From Monoplex corrugatus (taxonomy: Eukaryota > Mollusca > Gastropoda > Littorinimorpha > Ranellidae), in the NCBI GenBank assembly GCA_030674185.1, contig JAPXFY010002721.1:1-25479 (forward strand): a stretch of DNA of 25,479 nt, given 5' to 3'. Every line of letters begins with the position of its first letter. The first letter of the stretch is position 1. Shown here one piece after another: positions 18,099 to 25,479 of this stretch. Below the pieces are notes generated by a model that saw nothing but the letters and a program-made list of their open reading frames with translations, did no database searches and was not told the origin of the DNA. The position numbers and the translations under genes are program-made.

Positions 18099-19338
18099 TT
18101 ATTGTCTACTGGTATGGGACTTACCTGTAGCAACGGGAGAACGTGGGGTGGGGAAAAAGTTCTGTCTCTCACCGGGGTTAGGTCTGGAAAAGGACTGTCC
18201 TTTATATTCGCCATGACCGAAATGGTTTGTACGAGGGCCATACGTCCTCTGTTGAGGTGTTGCGTTACCAAAATTAGATGGATTGCCAAAACGAGGCGAT
18301 GGTTTTTGATAACGAGGTGGTGGAGCGTGATACCCACCGCGACCAAAGTTCCGGACAAATGGGTTTTTATTTGGCGAATAGACAGAGACATTTGCGTCGA
18401 AAACAGAAAAATCACTTTTTCGGGCAGTGTGTTTCTCTGGATGAGCAACTCGGTACTGATCCGCAGCCCGGCACATTTGTTCTGCAGTGTGAATTTCTCT
18501 TTCGCGCAGAAAGACGGCGAGATCCTTACTGACACTTTGTAAAAGCTGTTCTTTCAAAAGGAGATCCCGAAGACTATCAAAATCTTTATCCGTTTGCAAA
18601 AGTTCGATCCATCGATCCAGATAATGGGACATTCTGATAAGGAACGATGGAAAAGACTCATCCTTTTCAGGACGGACTGCGCAAAATTTATCCCGGAAAC
18701 CATCTGCGGTGCACTGAAATTTTTTTTAAAAGTTCTTCTCTCAATTGGTCCCACGTCAGTCCGTCTTTTGCTGCAAGGGTATGATATAGCACTAATGCGC
18801 TTTCCTTAAAAAGTGACGCGACCTATAAAGTCCATTTTTCATGGGCCCAACTGCAAGAATTTGCATGTCTTTCGAACCGAAAAAGAAACGAATCAATGTC
18901 GTTCCTATGCTCATCGAATGGAGGGAGTTTGGGGATATATGAGGACTTGGGCTGAGAGCTACTGGATGAAGTTTTAGAGGGCGAATCTTTGCTTTCTTTT
19001 TGAAATTTTAGCCTCTCTAATTCTATTTCTGCTTCTAATTCCAGTTGACGCAACTTAAAGCTACGTTCTTCCTTTCTGTCTTCTATTTCTCTTTGTTTTT
19101 CACTTTCCTCTCTCTGTCTTTCTATTTCCTTCATTTCTTTTTCATATTCTCTTTGTTCTCTTTGTTTTTCACTTTCCTCTTTCTCTCTCTGTCTTTCTAT
19201 TTCTTTCATTTCTTTGTCATGTTCTCTTTGTTTTTGGCGCTCATCGCACTCAACACATTGTTGTACATAGTTATTTATTTGTTCCCCAGAAAATTGCAAG
19301 CGCTGAGCTTGATCAAAATATTTATCAAAATTATCCAT
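18099..19338 (-). pseudogene. gag of the LTR element, broken
   Basis: The start is ATG at 19338. The first part (19338-18823) has a highly charged coiled coil with two near-identical KEMKEIERQRE segments, then PKLPPFDEHRNDIDSFLFRF, the entry to the capsid-like region. It stops at TAG 18823-18825, where relatives would have a coding residue. An extra base in an eight-base T run (18720-18727) then shifts the frame. The capsid part continues in the second frame (HYLDRWIELLQTDKDFDSLR, LKEQLL) to about 18400, then a Gly/Arg/Pro-rich stretch to TAA at 18099. One nonsense change, one homopolymer frameshift and a second stop make it non-functional as written. Confidence 0.85.
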
Positions 19339-19658
19339 ATTTACAATCTGGGGTAAATAAAATTGTCAAAAGAAAAATGTCAAAGTTAAGAAAAGTAAGC
19401 AGCACACAAGTAAACACACGAATTCTAAGCGTATTTATGACGAAAGACAAAGCGCCATAAATAAAGCAAACAACAGCTTGTAACAACCACTATTCTTAAA
19501 GAGAAATGAGCTTTCAATAAAAAAAAATGCATAAAATTTTACAAATGAAACACTTGTCAGAGGGGGTACAAATCCCAATGTTTCACCAAGATATACAAAT
19601 CAGTATCCAAAGAATTTTTTTTGAACAGGGGGTGAAATCAAACTAACCTATTCTTATA
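19339..19658 (-). other. Leader between primer-binding site and gag
   Basis: The element's 5' untranslated internal leader, about 320 bases, without a recognised gene. Confidence 0.6.
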
Positions 19659-19670
19659 TCGGGGTCACCA
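19659..19670 (-). other. Primer-binding site for tRNA-Trp
   Basis: On the element strand, one base after the LTR end comes TGGTGACCCCGA. It matches, over 12 bases, the complement of the 3' end of eukaryotic tRNA-Trp (…TCGGGGTCACCA). The match ends after that (TATAAG instead of CGTGAT). Confidence 0.8.
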
Positions 19671-19804
19671 CTGTCATACTTTTTAGTGTACACATGTTCA
19701 TACACTCAAACACATGCACAAAAAGCATTCGTCCGTCACGCAACAGCACGCACTCCTTCCATCCAAAGGCATTAAACAAACTGCGGTATATTCTTTTTTT
19801 TACA

Positions 19805-19810
19805 TTTATT
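19805..19810 (-). promoter_or_regulatory. Polyadenylation signal AATAAA in the LTR
   Basis: AATAAA on the element strand, at the same place in both LTRs (15608-15613 in the other), downstream of the TATA box and before the LTR end. Confidence 0.5.
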
Positions 19811-19959
19811 ATTACTAACTTTCACCCATTACCCATACAACATACAACATACACAACCACGCACCTTCATACTCTTTCTCTCCTCCTTCGTTTTCTCCTC
19901 CCCCTTCGTCTCCTATTCCTCGTTTCCTTCTTATTCTCCTTCTTTTCTTTCTTCTTCCT

Positions 19960-20245
19960 TGTCTCCTTCTTCCTCGTCTTTCTTCCTCGTCTCTTTCTTC
20001 CTCATCTCTTTCTTTTTTTCATCACTTTCTTCATCTCCTTCTCCCTTGCCTTTCTTCCTCATCTCTTTCTTCCTCGTCTCTTTCTTCCTCGTCTCTTTCT
20101 TCCTCGTCTCTTTCTTCCTCGTCTCTTTCTTCCTCGTCTCCCTCTACGTCTCCTTCTTCCTCATCTCCTTTTTCCTCATCTCCTTTTCCTCGTCTCCTTC
20201 TTCCTCATCTCCTTTTTCCTCGTCTCTTTTTTCCTCGTCTCCTTT
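19960..20245. repeat. 15-bp pyrimidine minisatellite within the 5' LTR
   Basis: The same CTCTTTCTTCCTCGT-type repeat as in the left LTR, in a different number and arrangement of units. Confidence 0.93.
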
Positions 20246-20409
20246 TCCTTCTTTTCCTTATTTTCCGCCTTTTTCTTTCTCACCGTTTTCTTCTCCTTCT
20301 TCTTCTTCTTCTCCTTTATCTAATTCTTTCTTTCTTCTCTTTTTATTTGTTTCGCCTTCTTTTCTTCATAACTTTTTCGCGTTCTTCTTGTTCTTGTTCT
20401 TCTCCTCCA

Positions 20410-20416
20410 TTATATA
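20410..20416 (-). promoter_or_regulatory. Candidate TATA box of the LTR element
   Basis: TATATAA on the element strand, within CCGCCTATATAATGG. The left LTR has TATAGAA in the same place. The position between U3-like sequence and the purine-rich transcribed part fits a promoter. Confidence 0.55.
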
Positions 20417-20637
20417 GGCGGTTGTTGTCGAGACACCTTCCTCTTGGCGGATTCTTTTTCGACTGCCTCCCAAAACCTATTCCTTTTGTTTTTAACTTGG
20501 GTGAGCTGTTTTCCAAAAACTCAACCACACATGCACACACAAAATTTCCTTCCGCACGCAACATAAAACTCATGCATACATCACTCCATGCACACGACAC
20601 AAAAATCAAGAGCACGCACCACCCTGCGCACATGACA

Positions 20638-20642
20638 ACATG
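20638..20642. other. Target-site duplication, right (ACATG)
   Basis: ACATG follows the LTR end CATGACA and equals the bases at 15470-15474. Confidence 0.85.
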
Positions 20643-22980
20643 TTCCATTGCTCTCTTGCCCTGACATAGTGTCCATGCAGGGTCAAATGACTTCCCTTGT
20701 TCCATCAGACTTGCATTCAAGGGCAGGAGGCCAAATACAGATTTGAGGATGAAGCTTAGATTTGTCTGGAGTGATTTATTTCACGTTGTCCACTGCCCCT
20801 GTTGGCCTTGCTAGACTGCCTTCTGGATTCTTCTGGCATCCCTTTTTTTTCTTAATCTCCTGTATCATTATGTCCCTTTTTTCCTGTATGACTTGACCTT
20901 TGATCTCACAACTTTGTCTCCTGAGTGTTCAAACATGCTCAGAAGCCTGATGTTTCCTACCTTGTACTGGTCAACGATGGATGTTGGGGTGTGCTGTGTA
21001 CGTTGTGTTGTGAGCGTGTGCAAGTTGTTCAAAGAAGAATTAGCTCAGAGACATTGACACTGGATTGCCAGGAAACTGATCTTCTCCAGTCACTTCTCCC
21101 TTGGAATGATCCCCTTGTCTAAGCCATGGTCTGTAGCAATTCAATTTAATCAGAGAATGTGGTCTTGGGCATAAAGTTTGGGGAATGCACACTCAGAAAA
21201 CTGTCGTCAAAATGCTGATTTTAACTTAACAACACTTAATCTTCAGTTGTTGTTTTTGCTGTTAGCCTAGAACTTAGATATGTTTTGCCAGTTATGGCAA
21301 TGCCCTACATTATCGTCACTATCTTCAGATAGTATGCTTTAAATTCACATATTAAAGTTACTTAACACTGTCATAATTTGGCACTCCAACCCATCATGAT
21401 TTGATATAAAATGTATTTGTTCATGTTCTGTTTGTCTCCTTTACTTTGTTGCTTTTTGTTATCAATGAGTCGGCATATTCATAAAGACAGCGTGATACAG
21501 ACTTCGTCCTGGAATAGTCTGGCAGTAAACAGGTAAAACATGGAAGAAAAGAACATATTACCTGATGTTCTCCAATTGTAAAGATAGGCCTAACGCGTTG
21601 TTTGTGGAATATTTAAACTTTCTGGAGTTACGTGCATACAAGTCCATGAAATATGTACACTGCTTAAATTTATTCGTCTTTTTCGTCAGGAGGTTCGTCA
21701 TCTACTGACAGAAGCTCTCTGACATCATTTATACAAGAATGACTTGTACTCATGCACACACACACGCGCACACACACACACAGAGAAAGAGAGATTTATT
21801 TTCTAAAAAAGCATTTGCTATACACACTATCTCCTCTCCCATCTCTCCCTGTATTTGAAGACAGAAGTCTTTACTTCAAGTTGGAATCAAGCCATAAATC
21901 ACGATAAAATGTTTTAAATAGAACAGTGAACATCTATGATTTGTTTCATGACGTGTTGGTTACAATGACGAACAGACTGACAAGCATAGTGTTACAGTGA
22001 ATAGGATATTACACCAATGATTTATGTCCGGGTACAGTTATAGCACGAGCAGCGACAAGAATATTTTCTTCACAGACAAGTCACTTGATTTATTGTCTTG
22101 CAGTCAGTAATATGATGCTGTGCAGTTGTGTTCCTTTTATACTGATCGCAAACATTCTGACAAATACCTTGCATCCTGATCACTAATCATACATGCTGAC
22201 CGTTGTTCAGTTGATGTTATGTTTCGTTAAATTCATGTTAACATTTCGTGTTTTATCCTGACATGTGTGTGGAGTTTCCATTATGTATTTATATTTCCAT
22301 GTGTGGTGGTTTTCTATCCCACAACTGATCAGACTTACTGTATACTATTGTGCTCCTTCTTCAGAAAACTAGTGGCTTCTGTTTTGAACTGTTTACAAAA
22401 CATCAGTTCTCTTTGTTTAACACGCTGGCGATCTTCAACATACTGTCATCAATTAAGCGAGCTGCATGCTTCATATCATGATGCAGTGCGCTATACACAC
22501 ACAGACTCACACTCTCACACAGGTAAACTCGAAGTCTGAGTTAGTCTACCTCGCTAAAATTTCCATCAATATATTAGCTGCTATAATGCTATCTTTTACA
22601 CGTTGTTCTTTCCACAACTAGGCGTTGTGTCACACGTAAAATATAAAATAGTCTTTTGATTTTAGAAACAACTTGACAACACCCTGCTTTTTGAGTTTCA
22701 TCTTTGGGACACAGTTTCAGAAAACATTGATTATTATTCTGTCTTCACTTTTTTTTTTTTTTGAACATGCTTCAAATTCTCCAGAAACAGACCGTGTTCT
22801 GCTTCATCTTTTTTCAAGAAAATGAAAATTAAATTTGACAAACAACAGATGTAACCACAAGTAAGGAAACAGACTTGGTCTGTTAAATGTATAACAATGT
22901 ATTTCAGGGTGTCTTGTGTGGTTTTCCCAGCGATTTTTGTAAAAACAGTAATCTGAAACAAAGTGACTGCCAGCGTTTAA
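20643..22980. other. Long stretch without a supported gene
   Basis: About 2.3 kb of intermediate base composition with only short frames (for example 20925-21122 and 22267-22539), none with a recognised domain. There is a short CA run near 21757-21781 and a 15-base T run at 22749-22763. I see no tRNA-like fold, no LINE motif and no splice-supported exon. Confidence 0.45.
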
Positions 22981-23035
22981 GTAAACACGACTCAGAAACA
23001 CACGAAAATAGAATTAGGACGCATCTTAATTCACA

Positions 23036-23514
<479 letters not shown>

Positions 23515-23538
23515 ATAATAATAATAATAATAATAATA
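23515..23538 (-). repeat. (AAT)n 3' tail of the CR1/L2-group LINE
   Basis: Eight AAT/ATT units immediately beyond the conserved LINE 3' stem-loop, where L2/CR1-type elements end in short tandem repeats. Confidence 0.8.
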
Positions 23539-23768
23539 AATGGTTATTTATGAGCGCTTTCCACTTGCACAAAGCGCTTTACAACAACAATAAAAAGTAA
23601 AACAAGCACACGAACTCACAGACACACACCAACACACACACAAACACGCACAGACACACACACACAAACCACACACACACGCACGCACGCACGCACACAA
23701 ACACACACGCGCACGCATTCACACCCAAAAACACGCACATCAAGAATACAGAGCGGCAGAAAGAGGGT
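23539..23768 (-). other. 3' untranslated region of the LINE with conserved stem-loop
   Basis: Between the stop and the AAT tail. A perfect eight-base inverted repeat AGCGCTTT / AAAGCGCT (23553-23560 and 23571-23578) with a 10-base loop matches the kind of 3' hairpin recognised by the RT of L2-type LINEs. The middle (about 23600-23720) is GT-rich on the element strand, an internal microsatellite-like stretch. Confidence 0.8.
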
Positions 23769-25479
23769 CTACAAGAAATGTTGCTGGAAGAGAAAAGTCT
23801 TCAGACTAGTTTTAAAGGAGGGAAATGAAGGGCTGTGACGGAGATTGTGAGGCAAGGAGTTCCACATCTGCACAGCAGATGATGAAAAAGCTCGACCACC
23901 ATGCCTCTCTCGTTTATATTTTGGAACGCGGAATGTTCTATCATCGGTAGCAGAGCGAAGAGATCTGGGTGGTACATAGATCGTAAAGATGTCAGAAAGG
24001 TATTTAGGCGCAGTGCCAATTATGACTTGGTAGCAGAGACAAGAAGCTTTGTATTTGATTCTTTGTTCAATAGGTAACCAGTGTAACTCTCGTAGAAGGG
24101 GTGTACAATGTGCCGATCTTTTTGCTTTGCACACTATTTTGGCTGCTGAGTTCTGTACTTGTTGTAGTGGTCTGATCAGGGTATGTGGAGAACCGACAAG
24201 AAGAGAATTGCAGTAGTCTAGTCTAGATAGTACACAAGAACTGACAAGTGTTTTTGTTGCATCAACTGTGAGGTAGCGACGTATAGAGCTGATGCGTCTG
24301 AGTTCATGGTAGGCTACTTGACAGGTTTTACTGATATGATGTTTCATGGACATCTCTTTATCAAGGAAAAAGCCAAGGTCACGTACATTGTCTGAAAATG
24401 AGACGGGCGTATTTCCTAGGTCAAAAGTAGGAGGTAGGGAAGTGGCATCAACTGATGGAGGAAGGAGTCTAAGAGCTTCAGTCTTGTCATCAATTAGTTT
24501 CAGTTTGTTTTCGGTCATCCAATTTTTAACTTCTGTGACACTATCTTGGAGAGATTGAATGAGATTATCGTAGTTTGAAAGCGTATCAGAATGTTCCAGT
24601 TGAGTATCATCAGCATACATTTCATGACGAATGGAATGAGTATCAATGAGATGAGTGAGTGGAGTGGTGTAGAGTATGAAAAGAACAGGGCCCAGAACAG
24701 AGCCCTGAGGAACGCCGAAAGTGAGAGTAGATTCAGAGGATCTATTTCCGTCTACTAGAACAATTTGCTTTCTGTCAGAGAGATATGATCGAAACCAGTT
24801 GAGCACGATATTTGTAATTCCAAATGTTGTATTCAGGCGTGAGAGAAGGATGTCATGATCTATTGTGTCAAAGGCAGCAGAAAGGTCCAAAAGTAGAAGA
24901 ACAGATATTTTGTCTTGGTCAATAGCATTCAAAAGATCATTTACAATGCGTAAAAGAACAGTTTCTGTAGAATGGCCAGGCCTGTAAGCAGACTGGTGAT
25001 CGCTGAGAAGTGAATGAGAGGTCAAATGGGAGAAAAGCTGGCGAAGCACAAGTCGTTCAAGAAGTTTAGAGAGGTATGGAAGGTTGGAGATGGGTCTGTA
25101 ATTTTTCAACTCGTTGGGGTCCAGATTTGATTTTTTCAGAAGGGGTTTTAACACGGCTGTTTTAAATTCAGTTGGAAAGACGCCGGAAATGAGTGATTCG
25201 TTCATGATATGAGTAATGCTAGGCAGAAGAAGGTCTAAATGCTGAATTAGAAATTTGGTGGGCATTGGATCTAGTTCACAAGTCTTTGGAGTTGTCTGCA
25301 TGATCGTTTTTCTCACTAGATCTTCACTAACGGGAACAAAAGCAGACAAAGGGGTGCTAGAGAAGGGCGGGCTGATGTTATGAGACTGTAATGTTGACGG
25401 GAAGTTGTTTCGAATGGTTGCAATCTTGTTGCTGAAAAATTCGGCAAACATATTCGGAAGGAGCTTTATATCTGAGACA
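23769..25479 (-). CDS. CR1/L2-group LINE reverse transcriptase, 3' part, intact frame
   Basis: An unbroken frame of about 569 codons runs from the right window edge to TAA/TGA at 23769. It encodes the RT and carboxy-terminal domain of an autonomous non-LTR retrotransposon, which copies its RNA at a nicked target. Motifs in order: LKNYRPISNLPYLSKLLERL; HQSAYRPGHSTET; LLLDLSAAFDTIDHDIL (first catalytic Asp); FGVPQGSVLGPVLF; YADDTQ with both catalytic Asp (24606-24617); SRLDYCNSLL; and RELHWLPIEQRIKYK in the C-terminal domain. The frame is open upstream of the ATG at 25451 (VSDIKLLPN precedes it), so that ATG is internal and the endonuclease lies outside the window. No stop or frameshift, so a relatively young copy. 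The clade is assigned by motif style, not by a tree. Confidence 0.93.
   Translation of the reverse strand, partial: VSDIKLLPNMFAEFFSNKIATIRNNFPSTLQSHNISPPFSSTPLSAFVPVSEDLVRKTIMQTTPKTCELDPMPTKFLIQHLDLLLPSITHIMNESLISGVFPTEFKTAVLKPLLKKSNLDPNELKNYRPISNLPYLSKLLERLVLRQLFSHLTSHSLLSDHQSAYRPGHSTETVLLRIVNDLLNAIDQDKISVLLLLDLSAAFDTIDHDILLSRLNTTFGITNIVLNWFRSYLSDRKQIVLVDGNRSSESTLTFGVPQGSVLGPVLFILYTTPLTHLIDTHSIRHEMYADDTQLEHSDTLSNYDNLIQSLQDSVTEVKNWMTENKLKLIDDKTEALRLLPPSVDATSLPPTFDLGNTPVSFSDNVRDLGFFLDKEMSMKHHISKTCQVAYHELRRISSIRRYLTVDATKTLVSSCVLSRLDYCNSLLVGSPHTLIRPLQQVQNSAAKIVCKAKRSAHCTPLLRELHWLPIEQRIKYKASCLCYQVIIGTAPKYLSDIFTIYVPPRSLRSATDDRTFRVPKYKRERHGGRAFSSSAVQMWNSLPHNLRHSPSFPSFKTSLKTFLFQQHFL

Larger units (their letters stand above)
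15475..20637 (-). mobile_element. Ty3/Gypsy-type LTR retrotransposon, full span, internally deleted
   Basis: A single insertion bounded by a five-base duplication. The LTRs are 1052 bp (left; the 3' LTR in element orientation) and 966 bp (right; the 5' LTR). Both LTRs have TGTCAT...ATGACA termini. In element order the internal region has a tRNA-Trp primer-binding site, gag, a CCHC zinc knuckle, an aspartic protease, an integrase core fragment, about 850 bases without recognised coding, and a polypurine tract. Reverse transcriptase, RNase H, the integrase zinc finger and the integrase end are missing, and gag is broken. The element cannot supply its own replication proteins. The order protease before integrase fits Ty3/Gypsy. 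A tRNA-Trp primer is reported for the CsRn1 lineage, but the zinc knuckle here is ordinary CCHC, so I leave the lineage open. Confidence 0.93.
19672..20637 (-). repeat. LTR, 5' copy of the element
   Basis: The right LTR is 966 bp and has the same TGTCAT...ATGACA ends as the left copy. It should hold the promoter of the element. A TATATAA (20410-20416 on the plus strand) lies on the element strand about 225 bases in, and an AATAAA lies at 19805-19810. The pyrimidine minisatellite lies between these signals, so it would fall in the transcribed leader. Confidence 0.93.

Noticed and set aside
18099..18101. Programmed stop read-through between gag and pol
   Set aside because: The nucleocapsid knuckle, normally part of Gag, lies after the stop, and gag has other lesions; a nonsense change is simpler.
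20925..21122. 65-codon + strand frame with several Cys
   Set aside because: No recognisable domain, no repeat or splice support.

Overview
The window looks like genomic DNA of a mollusc, most likely a gastropod. There are no operon-like arrays of genes. It holds one split, intron-containing receptor gene of a type best known from molluscs (the GRL101-like family: LDL-receptor class A modules plus a leucine-rich repeat domain plus a seven-helix receptor). The rest is a dense patchwork of retroelement remains, CA/TG, GAT, CAG/CAA and AAT microsatellites, and two protein-length-period minisatellites. I cannot name the species.

Layout, left to right. 1-2860: two adjacent, decayed copies (A and B) of one non-LTR reverse transcriptase family on the + strand, both ending in a GAT/ATG repeat. 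About 3060-3510: the carboxy-terminal part of a related element on the minus strand. 3908-4195: microsatellites. About 4262-5655: a minisatellite of 19 copies with a period of about 75 bp. 5719-9485 (minus): the GRL101-like receptor, with three recognisable exons. It is damaged by an apparent two-base TG gain before TM7, and the D/ERY arginine is absent. 9595-10230: microsatellites plus a third copy (C) of the first retroelement family. 10360-11740: a diverged duplicated segment, each copy carrying a different trinucleotide microsatellite at the same place. 11890-12035: an old fragment of the same LINE group as the one at the right end. 12140-12545: a 48-bp tandem repeat. About 12980-15160: a Jockey-type LINE relic split inside its RNase H domain by other DNA, including a SINE-like piece.

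15475-20637 (minus): a structurally complete Ty3/Gypsy-type LTR retrotransposon insertion. It has two LTRs with TGTCAT...ATGACA ends, a five-base target duplication ACATG, a primer-binding site matching the 3' end of tRNA-Trp, a polypurine tract, a broken gag, a zinc knuckle and an aspartic protease. The protease is joined almost directly to an integrase core; reverse transcriptase and RNase H are missing. About 20643-22980 contains no gene I can support. 23036-23538 is a very large compound microsatellite. 23515-25479 (minus) is the 3' half of a well-preserved CR1/L2-group LINE with its 3' stem-loop and AAT tail, running off the right edge.

Working together: the only host gene supported is the receptor. 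The other recognisable coding sequence belongs to retroelements, and most of it is broken. The CR1/L2-type LINE is the only reverse transcriptase here with an unbroken frame. The most notable points are the coding state of the receptor, the RT-less LTR element with a variable purine minisatellite inside its LTRs, and the repeated association of retroelement 3' ends with simple-sequence repeats. I found no convincing wholly new gene system.
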